Shown here one piece after another: positions 1 through 8,702 of a stretch of DNA of 64,000 nucleotides (within the stretch, counting starts at the first letter, position 1; every line of letters begins with the position of its first letter). The notes below the pieces were generated by a model. That model worked only from the letters and a program-made list of their open reading frames with translations. It made no database searches and was not told the origin of the DNA. The position numbers and the translations under genes were made by a program. The DNA is from CBDCYS01 sp965226245 (GTDB lineage Bacteria > Acidobacteriota > Terriglobia > Bryobacterales > UBA6623): assembly GCA_965226245.1 (NCBI GenBank), contig CBDDCL010000015.1, positions 868,001 through 932,000 on the forward strand. Reading direction: 5' to 3'.

Positions 1-825
1 GAGCGCCGCAAGCCCGAGCCGCACGGCCAGCCCGGCTTCTTGCGGGTCGACACCGTGCATCAGGGCGACAACGCCTCGCGCAAGGGGATTTACCACATCC
101 ATGCCGTCGACACGGTCACGCAATGGCAGGTCGTGGGCTGTTGCGAAACCATCTCCGAGGCCCATTTATTGCCGGTTTTAGAGGCGATGCTGCATCAATT
201 CCCCTTCCGCATCCGGGGCTTTCATTGCGACAACGGCTCGGAGTTTCTCAACCACAAGGTGCAGAAACTGTTGAACAAATTACTGGTGGAAGAGTTCACC
301 AAGTCACGGGCGAATCGCACCACCGACAATGCTTTGGTGGAAGGCGAGAACGGCGCGGTGGTGCGCCAGCATATCGGACACGCACCGATCGCCGCCCGTC
401 ACACCGACGAAGTGCAGCGCTTTTACACGGCCGATTTCAACCCCTATTTGAACTATCACCGTCCCTGCGGATTCGCCACCATCGAGCTGAGCGACAACGG
501 CAAGCGGCGACGCCGTTACCGCCACGAGGACTATCGCACGCCCTACGAAAAGCTGGTCTCGCTCCAAGACTGGGAGAGCTGCTTGAAGGAAGGCGTCAGC
601 GCGGCCAGGTTGCAGCAACAGGCGCTGCGGATGAGCGACACCGAGTGCGCCCTGCGGATGCAACAACGCAAAAGAAAACTGCTGGACGCCTGCCGCGCTG
701 GGCGCAGCCCAAAAGACCGGGGCCACTCGGAAGAAAACGACTCCACACACCGACGCACCCTGGGAGAGGAAGTGGGCCGGAGCCAGAGCGCGTTGAGTGC
801 TCCCCTCCCATCTTGCTCCCCTTGA
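1..825 (+). CDS. Transposase, integrase-core (DDE) type, 5' end outside window
   Basis: The reading frame is open from base 1, so the N-terminus lies before the window. The visible part is an rve-type integrase core. The three acidic residues sit in LRVDTVHQGD, then GFHCDNGSEF, then ALVEGENGAVVR, which matches the D-D-E order of retroviral-type transposases. The C-terminal part is basic and ends in low-complexity sequence. The family is that of IS elements whose proteins carry VDTVHQGD and NGSEF blocks; I cannot give a firm IS family name. Downstream, around 893-916, the sequence CAGGCTCATCCTTGGATTGG resembles IS-end sequence seen again near 39.0 kb, so the element probably ends there, right against the truncated ParA gene. 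Confidence 0.8.
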   Translation, partial: ERRKPEPHGQPGFLRVDTVHQGDNASRKGIYHIHAVDTVTQWQVVGCCETISEAHLLPVLEAMLHQFPFRIRGFHCDNGSEFLNHKVQKLLNKLLVEEFTKSRANRTTDNALVEGENGAVVRQHIGHAPIAARHTDEVQRFYTADFNPYLNYHRPCGFATIELSDNGKRRRRYRHEDYRTPYEKLVSLQDWESCLKEGVSAARLQQQALRMSDTECALRMQQRKRKLLDACRAGRSPKDRGHSEENDSTHRRTLGEEVGRSQSALSAPLPSCSP

Positions 826-892
826 AATCTTTCACACCACACCCTTTAGAAAGGAGATCCTCACCCAGCAGCCTGCCCTGCCCCGATCCCAC

Positions 893-916
893 CCCTTTCA
901 GGCTCATCCTTGGATT
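893..916. mobile_element. Probable right end of the leading IS element
   Basis: The sequence CAGGCTCATCCTTGGATTGG at about 897-916 closely resembles, on the opposite strand, two motifs at 39.03-39.09 kb. The position just after the transposase and just before a gene that lacks its 5' part fits an IS terminus. The other end of the element lies outside the window, so the inverted repeat cannot be confirmed here. Confidence 0.4.
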
Positions 917-1428
917 GGAAAATGCTGACTCTACGAAACCCGACTGGAAAAGAAACCCTGCTTGCTCGCTTCGTAGCTAAGGTCGAGGCGCGGTACGATC
1001 TGATCATCATCGATTGCTCTCCGACGGACTCAATTCTGACGGATGCTGCTTATCACTGTAGCCGGTACGTCCTCGTGCCAATCCGTGCCGAGTTCTTGGC
1101 CTCGATCGGCTTCCCACTCTTGAATCGAAGCATCAAGGCTTTTCAGATGCGTCACGAGGATAAAGCGATCGAAGTCTGTGGCTTGGTCTTCAACGATTTT
1201 GTCCGACGGAACGTAAAAAAGGAGAACAGACTCGCACGCGAAGACGTTCGGAAGAAAGCTTCCCAATATGGTTGGTACGTCTTTCAGAAAGACATACCTC
1301 ACTCGGATTCTTATTTCAAAGCGGCCAGAGACGGCATGCCCATCAGCAGCACGAAGGGCGCTCACAGACAAGTAAAGACCGAATTTAAAGCATTTGCTAA
1401 TGAGTTTTTTCCCAGGATCGGCCTATGA
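910..1428 (+). pseudogene. ParA/Soj-family ATPase, 5'-truncated
   Basis: The 172-residue product matches the C-terminal two thirds of a ParA-type partition or positioning ATPase. The Walker B-like block YDLIIIDCSPTDSIL (about residues 29-43) is followed by a long strand/helix region typical of the family. The N-terminal Walker A (KGGxGKT) motif, which binds ATP, is absent: the residues before the Walker B block look random and overlap an apparent IS end. The most likely reading is that the IS at 1-916 removed the 5' part, leaving a non-functional ATPase. The ATG at 910 may only be an accidental start. The stop overlaps the next gene's start by 4 nt (ATGA), so the pair was once a translationally coupled operon. 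Confidence 0.65.
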
Positions 1429-1913
1429 GTCGTTCGTCGAAGTCGTTGTTGTTGGAGGAGGAGACTGCCCTTCTTGTTAGACACTTTGGCATCAAGCGGG
1501 TTTGGGCCGCTCTGAGGAAGGTCTCAATCGAAAGCGGCGAAGAACTGCCAGCACCAACTCGCAAAACTGCACCTCGCCGTCCGAGACCGATCCGTGCAAC
1601 TGTTGCCAACCGTCTTGAGTCAATCCGCGAGAGTGACCCTGAGAAGCATCGCTTGCTTAGCGAATTCCTGCGCCGTCTCACAGCTCGCGAGATTCTTCCT
1701 GAGTCTCAGGACATTCGGCACTTCGCCCACGTAGTTGGACTCAAGGACCTCGACGGAAAATCCCGAAAGGAACTGATTCCCAAGGTAATGAATTTCTTGA
1801 TGGAACACTCCGTCGAGCGGCTGCAGATGAGCATACAGAGCGCCGGCAGCATCTCGGAACAGCAGCGGCAAATGGGTTTTTCAGTTTTGACAGACAAGCT
1901 GGTTGGCAGGTGA
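1425..1913 (+). CDS. Hypothetical ParA-partner protein
   Basis: This 162-residue, basic, mostly helical protein is not a family I recognise. Its ATG overlaps the stop of the ParA-like gene (ATGA), a classic coupled arrangement, so it is likely the functional partner of that ATPase, as centromere-binding or adaptor proteins often are. A proline- and arginine-rich linker (PTRKTAPRRPRPIR, about residues 44-57) separates an N-terminal part from a helical C-terminal part. No HTH or ParB motif could be assigned with confidence. If the ParA gene is dead, this gene may be an orphan. Confidence 0.6.
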   Translation: MSRSSKSLLLEEETALLVRHFGIKRVWAALRKVSIESGEELPAPTRKTAPRRPRPIRATVANRLESIRESDPEKHRLLSEFLRRLTAREILPESQDIRHFAHVVGLKDLDGKSRKELIPKVMNFLMEHSVERLQMSIQSAGSISEQQRQMGFSVLTDKLVGR

Positions 1914-1998
1914 TGACCCACCTGCCTAACCGATCGCTAGCTGCCTAACCGAACCGGCAGTCGTGCTGAGGACATGCGACGGGAATTTCAAAGACCGG

Positions 1999-2868
1999 CT
2001 AGCGTCCGCGCCGCTTCTGCGGTTTCTTGGCTTCCTCGATCTTTTCCTGCAACTCCTCGGCCTGCTTCTTGAGATCCTCATCCTCTTCTTCGAGAGCCGG
2101 CTTGCTGAAATCGCCTGCAAACTTGAGCATGACGTCGCGCTTGTCCGGCTCATTGAGATGGTCGCGGTCAAACACCTCCGAGCGGTCCAGCAACGAAGTG
2201 GCGACACAGAGAAAGAAAACGTTGGCGGCAACCTCGACCGGGAGCGTTTCAAAGGTTGTGCGGGTTTTCGCGGCGTCATCCCCGGCGCCGATGGCTGCCG
2301 TTGTCGCCAGGATAATGCCGCGCTCCACGGTCTGAGTTTCCGCGTCTGTCGCCTGATACTCGTTGGGAACGATTCCATCTAGAACGATGCGAAGCGCGGC
2401 CGAGTCGCCCGCGCTGCCGGTGGCAAGCGGGAAGTCAAGCTGAATGGACTGCGCCTTTCCGATCATCTTCCGGGCTGTCCCAAGCGATTCGACCAGGTTG
2501 ATCGTGTGTCTTCTGGCATCACGCTGATACTGCTGGATCGAGTTTTGCAGTTTCGGCGTGTTGCGCTCGTTTTTCCTGGCGCCGTCTTGATAGGCCTCCG
2601 CCAGTTCCATGTAGCCGCGCGCCAACCCGTCCAGCAATACGAAACGCCAGATGGCGGCGCGTTCTTGCCAGGGATTCTCCGAGTCCGCGGCATTCTCCAA
2701 ATGGTCAGCGGCTTTTTCGTAATCTCCGGCGGCATAGGTCTCGTTAGCGGCCACCCAGAACCACTCCGGTGTACCTCTCGCGGGACCTGTCTGGGTTTGC
2801 GAGCATGAGACAAGAAGGAAAGCCGCACAAAGGCTGCCTAGGATCAAAAGCACTGCTCTTCTGTTCAT
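1999..2868 (-). CDS. Lipoprotein with helical repeats
   Basis: The 289-residue product starts with a lipoprotein signal peptide: a short basic N-region, a hydrophobic stretch and the lipobox LVSC, with the acylated cysteine near residue 22. After it, YEKAADHLENAADSE and similar helical pairs suggest TPR-like folding. The C-terminus is strongly charged (EEEDEDLKKQAEELQEK) and probably forms a coiled coil, ending in a basic KKPQKRRGR tail. It should be anchored in the inner or outer membrane facing the periplasm. The function is unknown. It is transcribed away from its neighbours with a 310-nt leader region behind it. Confidence 0.75.
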   Translation of the reverse strand: MNRRAVLLILGSLCAAFLLVSCSQTQTGPARGTPEWFWVAANETYAAGDYEKAADHLENAADSENPWQERAAIWRFVLLDGLARGYMELAEAYQDGARKNERNTPKLQNSIQQYQRDARRHTINLVESLGTARKMIGKAQSIQLDFPLATGSAGDSAALRIVLDGIVPNEYQATDAETQTVERGIILATTAAIGAGDDAAKTRTTFETLPVEVAANVFFLCVATSLLDRSEVFDRDHLNEPDKRDVMLKFAGDFSKPALEEEDEDLKKQAEELQEKIEEAKKPQKRRGR

Positions 2869-3179
2869 GGTTCCCTCCGTCTGCTGCTATGACAGTTTAT
2901 ACAAATTTGTGATGCGCGCAACGGCTGATCGAAAAAAACTTTCTAGGACGCCGCGAAAAATGCCGTGACCGCGTGTTTACGGGCATGGCGGAGTCGGCCT
3001 GGGCAAAGCGGCCCGCCACCCGGAAAGGGACAGCAGCGATACCCGCTACATCGCGGTGGGAAGCGTGTCCAGAAGCGCGGAGCCTCCAGCGGGCGGTGTT
3101 GTTCCGCCCCTGCCGCGCTGAGTTCTCTGAGTTCGCCGCCTTGGCGAGCTGATCTAGTAAGCTGATTCGGAGGCTACCC
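2869..3179. other. Divergent intergenic region
   Basis: This region separates the minus-strand lipoprotein from the plus-strand exported protein, so it should hold both promoters. No convincing gene is visible. A Shine-Dalgarno-like CGGAGG stands 6 nt before the ATG at 3180 and supports that start. Confidence 0.5.
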
Positions 3180-5228
3180 ATGAAATTGCTCCGTCCCATC
3201 ATCGTTGTTTCTGCTTTTGTCGCGGCGGGCCTGACCTGCTCCGCTGCTTCGGCGCCGCTGGACCTGTCAGGGTTCCGTCCGGGCGCTATCCGCGTCGAGT
3301 CGGCGGAGGAGTCGGTCACGGTGACTTGGCCCGATGAGTCCTCAAAAACATGGAAGGCGGTATTTTCGCTGAATCCAGACAAGCCGCTGATCACGTCGCT
3401 TGGCGTGGGAGAGAAAGCCATCGTCTCCGCCGGCAGGCCGTTCTATCGTTGCGAAACCGGCAAACGCCGCCGCGGCTGGAACGCCTTTTTCGACTACCCT
3501 CCGAGTCACCCGCAAGGAACGAGGAGCTTTCAGGGGGCCTTCAGCCTGCGCTCCGCCCGAGTGCGTTCGGTGGGTGACCGTGTCGAGCTGTTCTTCGACG
3601 GCCTGCGGATGGGGATCTTCGATGGAGGCATCGCCTATACGATTTTTCCCGGCAGCCGGCTCATCCAACAAGAAGCCGTGATGACGACGTATGAAGCTGA
3701 CACCGCCTACTACTACGACACGGGCCTCGAATTCGCCGCTCCCAGTGATGACCGCCCGGGGCGCAACATGCACACGGAAACCGCATACTTTGACACCGAG
3801 GGCAAGCTGCGTACCGATACCGCGAACGGAACGCAGCCCGAGCGAGTTCCGCTGCGGGTCCGCTACCGCACGCTGGCGATGAAGGCGGAGGCGGGCAGCC
3901 TCGCGGTGTTTCCGGCGCCTCATCAGTACTTTTTCCCGCGTGACTTTACGTCGAACCTGGGGCACCTCTGGCGCCGCTCCTGGCGCGGCCGCGTCTCACT
4001 GGGCATCCGCCAGATCGGGGACAGCAATTGGCGCTTCTATCCCTGGGTCAACGCCCCCGCGGGGCAGCCGCAGCGGATGGGAGTGTTCTTCCTTCTGTCG
4101 GACCGCTCCCCGGATCAAGCGTTGGAAGACGTCCTGCGTTACACCAATCGCGACCGCTTTCCCCGGCTGGCAGGCTACAAAACGCTCAGTACTCATTGGC
4201 ACCTCGCCTACACCGTGCAGGCCCTCGAGAAGGGATTCGATTGGACGCCTCCCTTCAAACCCGTGCTCAAAGACATGGGCGTCGACGCCTCGATCATCAT
4301 GGATTTTCACGGCGACGGCCACCCACGCGATCTCACCGATGTGCGGCTCGATGAGCTGGATGCTTTCTTCAAAGCATGCCGCGCGCAGTCGGACTCGGAA
4401 TTTCTGCTGATCCCGTCCGAGGAGGCCAACGTACATCTGGGCGGCCATTGGTCCCTGTTTTTCCCTAAGCCGGTCTATTGGTTCATGAATCGTCCCGCAG
4501 GCGGGAAGTTTCAAATGGATCACCCCAAGTACGGCCGCGTCTACAGCGCGGCCGACGAGAAAGAGATGCTGGAGCTGGTGCGGCGGGAGGGCGGTTACAT
4601 GTACCAAACCCACGCCCGGACGAAGGGTTCCACAGGCTACCCCGACAAGATTCGGCATAGCGAACACTTTCTCGACCCTCGCTATTTGGGCGCGGGCTGG
4701 AAGGCCATGCCATCCGACCTCTCGACTCCGAGACTAGGCGAGCGTGTTTTGAACTTGCTCGACGACATGAATAATTGGGGGCTCGGGAAGCGCGTTTTCG
4801 GAGAAGTCGACGTTTTCCAGCTCGATCACACCCATGAGCTTTACGCCCACATGAACATCAACTACATCCGCCTCGACCAGTTGCCCGGCTTCGACAACTA
4901 CGGTGACGCCATCGAGCCTCTTGTCGAGGGAGACTTCTTCACAACGACAGGCGAGGTTCTGTTGCCCGAGGTGGTCATCTCGACATCGTCCCCCGACGAG
5001 ATTGCCGTCAAAGCCGCGGTTCAGTGGACCTTTCCCCTTCGGTTCGCTGAAATCGTCTGGGGAGACGGCCAGAAGACGGACCGCAAGATCATTCCTTTGG
5101 CCACGACCGGCTCATTTGGACAATCAACGTTTGAGTGGACAGCGAAAGCCCCCGGCTGGAAGTGGGCTCGCGTCGCGGTATGGGACGTGGCCGCCAACGG
5201 AGCGTTCGTCAACCCCGTCCGCCGATAA
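3180..5228 (+). CDS. Exported protein of unknown function, probable carbohydrate-active or surface protein
   Basis: The 682-residue protein begins with a clear Sec signal peptide (MKLLRPIIVVSAFVAAGL, cleavage likely after CSAASA). A strong CGGAGG ribosome site precedes the ATG. The middle holds many aromatic and acidic residues (for instance FHGDGHPRDLTDVRLDELD, and HTHELYAHMNINYIRLDQ near residue 560), which gives it the look of a glycoside-hydrolase-like fold, but I do not recognise the family and no catalytic pair can be named. The last 90 residues (VVISTSSPDEIAVKAAVQ onward) look like an Ig/PKD-type beta-sandwich. Expected location is the periplasm or cell surface. Confidence 0.75.
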   Translation: MKLLRPIIVVSAFVAAGLTCSAASAPLDLSGFRPGAIRVESAEESVTVTWPDESSKTWKAVFSLNPDKPLITSLGVGEKAIVSAGRPFYRCETGKRRRGWNAFFDYPPSHPQGTRSFQGAFSLRSARVRSVGDRVELFFDGLRMGIFDGGIAYTIFPGSRLIQQEAVMTTYEADTAYYYDTGLEFAAPSDDRPGRNMHTETAYFDTEGKLRTDTANGTQPERVPLRVRYRTLAMKAEAGSLAVFPAPHQYFFPRDFTSNLGHLWRRSWRGRVSLGIRQIGDSNWRFYPWVNAPAGQPQRMGVFFLLSDRSPDQALEDVLRYTNRDRFPRLAGYKTLSTHWHLAYTVQALEKGFDWTPPFKPVLKDMGVDASIIMDFHGDGHPRDLTDVRLDELDAFFKACRAQSDSEFLLIPSEEANVHLGGHWSLFFPKPVYWFMNRPAGGKFQMDHPKYGRVYSAADEKEMLELVRREGGYMYQTHARTKGSTGYPDKIRHSEHFLDPRYLGAGWKAMPSDLSTPRLGERVLNLLDDMNNWGLGKRVFGEVDVFQLDHTHELYAHMNINYIRLDQLPGFDNYGDAIEPLVEGDFFTTTGEVLLPEVVISTSSPDEIAVKAAVQWTFPLRFAEIVWGDGQKTDRKIIPLATTGSFGQSTFEWTAKAPGWKWARVAVWDVAANGAFVNPVRR

Positions 5229-5349
5229 AGAGCGGAAAATCAATCTGCTCGATTGCCGGTAATCTGCCGATAAAGATAGTTAGGTGGACTTTGTTCCAGT
5301 TCCTAACGTTTCCGATTCGGTTCGCGCGAACTGATCCGAGCCGTGACCG

Positions 5350-5460
5350 TAAGGGAGCGGTCCGCTGCTTATCCGCGCCCAATCCGGCCTCGGAGACGCT
5401 TCCGTTTGGGGCTGCGGCCGGCAGGCGTGAAGGAGCGGTCCGGAGTAAGGGAGCGGTCCA
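5350..5460. repeat. Short intergenic repeat, three copies of GGAGCGGTCC
   Basis: The core GGAGCGGTCC occurs at about 5353, 5432 and 5449, the first and third inside a longer match TAAGGGAGCGGTCC. The copies lie between the exported protein and the proposed GTG start of the histidine kinase. They can be read through in frame with the kinase, but the amino acids they would encode are low-complexity, so the region is better viewed as non-coding repeat. Confidence 0.5.
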
Positions 5461-5485
5461 GCTCGCCCGCGACATCCCTGTAAAG

Positions 5486-7612
5486 GTGAGCGGCGGGAAG
5501 GTCCTGCCGCTGATCACCATCACCACGGGGGTTTGCCTGCTGCTGTGGTTCCAACCCAGCAATGTCCCCTCGCTTTTGGGGGTGGGTTGTCTGGTACTCA
5601 CAGCCGCAATATTCTCCGAGCTGCTGCCCGTCCCGCACGACACCAACGGCCCGGCGTCCGAAACCAGCCAAGAGGCCGTCTGGCTGCGGGGCATGCTGGA
5701 CAACGTCAACGACGCCGTCGTGACGGCGGACCTGACCGGCGGCATTCGGTTCGCTAATCGCCAATTTCAGCGCTTGTTCGGCATCCGTCCCGGCGCCGAA
5801 TACAGCCGCCGCATGGAAGACTGGATTCATCCCGGCGACCGCCTTCTTCATCTCGATCAGTTTCAAAGATGTCTGAACGGCCGCCGGCAACCGGCTCGTT
5901 TCGAGTTCCGGGCACTGCGTTCCGACGGATCGACGATCTATCTGGAGACGACGATCAGCGGCATCGGCTCCAACGGCCGCGTGCAGGAAGTTCTGTCCGT
6001 GATGCGTGACGTGACACAGCGCAAGCTCGTGGAGCGGTCACAGCGAGCCCTGGCACAGCGTCTCGAGTTTTTCGTAAGCGAGATGCCTCTGGGCTGTATC
6101 ATTTGGGACCTCGACTTCGCCGTCCAAGAGTGGAACGAGAGCGCCACGCGAATATTCGGCTGGACACAGGAGGAGGCCTACTCGCGCTGCTATGGGGACT
6201 TTTTGATTGCTGACGAAAAGCCCGGCGCAGACAGCGAGATCTGGCCACGGCTTCAAAGCGGCAAAGGGGCGATCCACCACGAATGCGAGAACCAAACCAA
6301 GGACCGCCGAAAACTCAACTGCGAGTGGTTTCATACTCCCTTGATCGATGAGGACGGCAAAGTCGTCGCTATCGCCTCGATGGTGCAAGACTTGACGGAA
6401 AGAAAGAATCTCGAGCGGCAGCTCTTGCAGGCCCAGAAGATGGAAGCCGTCGGGACTCTGGCAGGCGGCATCGCGCACGATTTCAACAACTTGCTCACAA
6501 CCATGCTGGGCAACCTCAGTTTGGGTTTGATGAAGCTGGGGCCGGGGCACGATGCCTTTCGCGGTCTGAGCACGGCTGAAAAGGCCGGACAGAATGCTTC
6601 GGAGCTTGTCCAGCAGTTGCTTCGATTCAGCCGCAAGACGGCGTCCGGCTTTCAGGCGATTGACCTCAATCACTGCATCAACAACGTAGTCGACCTGCTG
6701 GATCACAGCGCCCCCGCGGAAATCGAGACCGAGCTTTCTCTTGATCCCCGCCTGTGGCAGGTCGAGGGTGACGCCGTGCAGCTCGAGCAGGTGCTGATGA
6801 ACTTGTGCATGAATGCCAGAGCGGCGATCCGTGGCGCGGGGAAGATTGGCATCAAGTCCGCGAATCGCCGGCTCGACGATCCGTTTCGCCGGGCCAACCC
6901 CAAGCCACGGGCCGGAGAGTTCGTTGAGCTGACGGTCAGTGACAATGGCTGCGGCATGGACGAGGCCACGCGAACTCGCGTCTTCGAACCGTTCTTCACC
7001 ACCAAGGGCGTGGGTCAGGGAACAGGTCTCGGGCTGTCCATGGTCTACAGTATCGCCAACAATCACAACGGCTGGGTCGAGGTTTCAAGCACGGAAGGTG
7101 AAGGTTCTGTTTTCCGGGTCTACCTGCCTCGAAGCCAGAGGGCGCCCGAACTCCCCGCCTTGCCCAGCGCGGTCCATCCCACAACCGGATGCGAAACGAT
7201 CCTCCTCGTCGAGGACAATCCGGCGATTCGCTCACGCAACCGCGAGATCCTCGAGCAGCACGGATATGCCGTGCTGGAAGCAGCCGACGCCGGCCAGGCT
7301 GTCGAGTTGTTCCGCCGCTGGCCCGATCCAATCGCGGCCGTCGTGCTCGACTTGACCATGCCACGGAAATCCGGCTGGGAGGCGTTCAGCAAAATCCGGC
7401 GGCTCGGCGGCGACGCGCCGGTCATTATGTCCAGCGCTGACATCCGCCCGGACCCCCAACGTCACGGGGACCAAACCGGGGTCGCGGAATTCCTTTCCAA
7501 GCCCTACACAGCGCGCCGGTTGCTCGAGGTTGTCCAAAACGTTCTCGATGGTCGGCTGGCTGGTGCCGGGGAAAACAGAGTGAGCGGGCTTTCACCGGCG
7601 GAGCCCCGCTGA
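5486..7612 (+). CDS. Hybrid histidine kinase: membrane anchor, two PAS, HisKA, HATPase, receiver
   Basis: The frame is open further upstream (ATG at 5135), but that start would overlap the previous gene by 94 nt and translate repeat sequence. The GTG at 5486 places two hydrophobic helices right at the N-terminus and is preferred, giving 708 residues. Order: two membrane helices (about 5-45), PAS 1 (from about 70), PAS 2 (from about 195), the HisKA box GTLAGGIAHDFNNLLT with phospho-acceptor His331, the ATPase with DNGCGMDEATR and GTGLGLSMVYSI, and a C-terminal receiver (LLVEDN, phospho-acceptor Asp622 in VLDLTMP, FLSKPY). There is no DNA-binding output, so the signal likely passes to a phosphotransfer or partner protein. 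The HDOD gene begins 2 nt after the stop. Confidence 0.9.
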   Translation: MSGGKVLPLITITTGVCLLLWFQPSNVPSLLGVGCLVLTAAIFSELLPVPHDTNGPASETSQEAVWLRGMLDNVNDAVVTADLTGGIRFANRQFQRLFGIRPGAEYSRRMEDWIHPGDRLLHLDQFQRCLNGRRQPARFEFRALRSDGSTIYLETTISGIGSNGRVQEVLSVMRDVTQRKLVERSQRALAQRLEFFVSEMPLGCIIWDLDFAVQEWNESATRIFGWTQEEAYSRCYGDFLIADEKPGADSEIWPRLQSGKGAIHHECENQTKDRRKLNCEWFHTPLIDEDGKVVAIASMVQDLTERKNLERQLLQAQKMEAVGTLAGGIAHDFNNLLTTMLGNLSLGLMKLGPGHDAFRGLSTAEKAGQNASELVQQLLRFSRKTASGFQAIDLNHCINNVVDLLDHSAPAEIETELSLDPRLWQVEGDAVQLEQVLMNLCMNARAAIRGAGKIGIKSANRRLDDPFRRANPKPRAGEFVELTVSDNGCGMDEATRTRVFEPFFTTKGVGQGTGLGLSMVYSIANNHNGWVEVSSTEGEGSVFRVYLPRSQRAPELPALPSAVHPTTGCETILLVEDNPAIRSRNREILEQHGYAVLEAADAGQAVELFRRWPDPIAAVVLDLTMPRKSGWEAFSKIRRLGGDAPVIMSSADIRPDPQRHGDQTGVAEFLSKPYTARRLLEVVQNVLDGRLAGAGENRVSGLSPAEPR

Positions 7613-7614
7613 AA

Positions 7615-8550
7615 ATGGCGGACTTGACGGATGGTCTCACCGTTGCGGACCCCCCGCCGGAAACGAGCGACCCGCCGGAAGGCGAATCCCCTCCGGCAGC
7701 CGATAGAGAAACCGTTCGGCAAGCTATTGCACAACTCAAGGATCTTCCCTGCTCCGTGCCGGTTGTTCAGAAGGCGATTGAAGCGGTTCAAGATCCCACC
7801 TGCAGCAACGGCCAACTGGAGCTGCTCCTCTCCGCGGATCAAGGCATCACGACGCGTCTGTTGCGGCTGGCGAATTCGGCCTACTTCAGTGTCAGCCGTG
7901 AGGTTTCAACGCTCTCGATGGCCGTCGCGTTGATCGGCTATGGGCGTCTGCAAACGATTCTGCGGCATATCCTGGTCGCTGAAGTCTTCGACCTGCTGTC
8001 GGCCAAGAGTCCGGCCGCGAGCCGCATCTGGAAAACCGCCATCGCCGCCGGGGCCGCAAGCCGCTCCACGGCTCAAGCCTGCTGCGTCGGCGACCCCGAG
8101 GAGTTGCTCGCCGCCGGCCTGCTTCACAACGTAGGCGAGCTGGCCCTGCTGTGCCGGTTCCCGGATCAGTTTCTCGCCGGCGACGAACCTGACGCGGCTC
8201 CGGCCGAAGACGCTCTTCCGTCCGTCTTTGAGGTCGATTCAGGCACGGCTGGGCAGTGGCTTTTGGATGGCTGGCTGTTCCCCGCGATCTTCGGCATGTC
8301 GTGCCGCCAGTGGCCCGATCCGCTTGCGCCTTCGGTGAAAGAACACCTTCGCCCTCAGGTTGCGGCAGTCCACGTCGGCGTGAAACTGGCCCGATTCTGG
8401 GTTGAGGGCTTCGATTTCCACCTGGCATTGCCCAGGCTCTCGCCGGGCGCGGTCCATGCTCTGGCCCTCGACGGCGAGACAATCACCCAGATCCATGGCA
8501 GCCTGGAAGAAGGGGTGAAAGAGGTACTGGAGGTTCTCGATTTGCTCTAA
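7615..8550 (+). CDS. HDOD-domain signalling protein
   Basis: The 311-residue product is an HDOD protein. The family block is clear from about residue 38: LKDLPCSVPVVQKAIEAV, then LLSADQGITTRLLRLANS and MAVALIGYGRLQTILRH. A later LLHNVGELALLCRFP stretch corresponds to the HD-like core but lacks metal-binding HD pairs, as usual for HDOD. These domains serve as non-enzymatic signalling scaffolds in chemotaxis, motility and c-di-GMP networks. The first 30 residues are proline-rich and probably disordered. It starts 2 nt after the hybrid histidine kinase and is almost surely co-transcribed with it, which suggests a phosphorelay-to-HDOD output. Confidence 0.88.
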   Translation: MADLTDGLTVADPPPETSDPPEGESPPAADRETVRQAIAQLKDLPCSVPVVQKAIEAVQDPTCSNGQLELLLSADQGITTRLLRLANSAYFSVSREVSTLSMAVALIGYGRLQTILRHILVAEVFDLLSAKSPAASRIWKTAIAAGAASRSTAQACCVGDPEELLAAGLLHNVGELALLCRFPDQFLAGDEPDAAPAEDALPSVFEVDSGTAGQWLLDGWLFPAIFGMSCRQWPDPLAPSVKEHLRPQVAAVHVGVKLARFWVEGFDFHLALPRLSPGAVHALALDGETITQIHGSLEEGVKEVLEVLDLL

Positions 8551-8702
8551 GCGATGAGATGAAGAGAGTTCAAGCCCTAGACCCAGAGATGAGAAGGCTG
8601 GTCGCTGAAAGCCGGGAAGCGCTAAGCTACCGGCAGCAGCGCACTCTTCGAGCAAGACCGTGCTGCGGAACTTTGATTCTCAAACAAAGGAGGCGACCAG
8701 CC

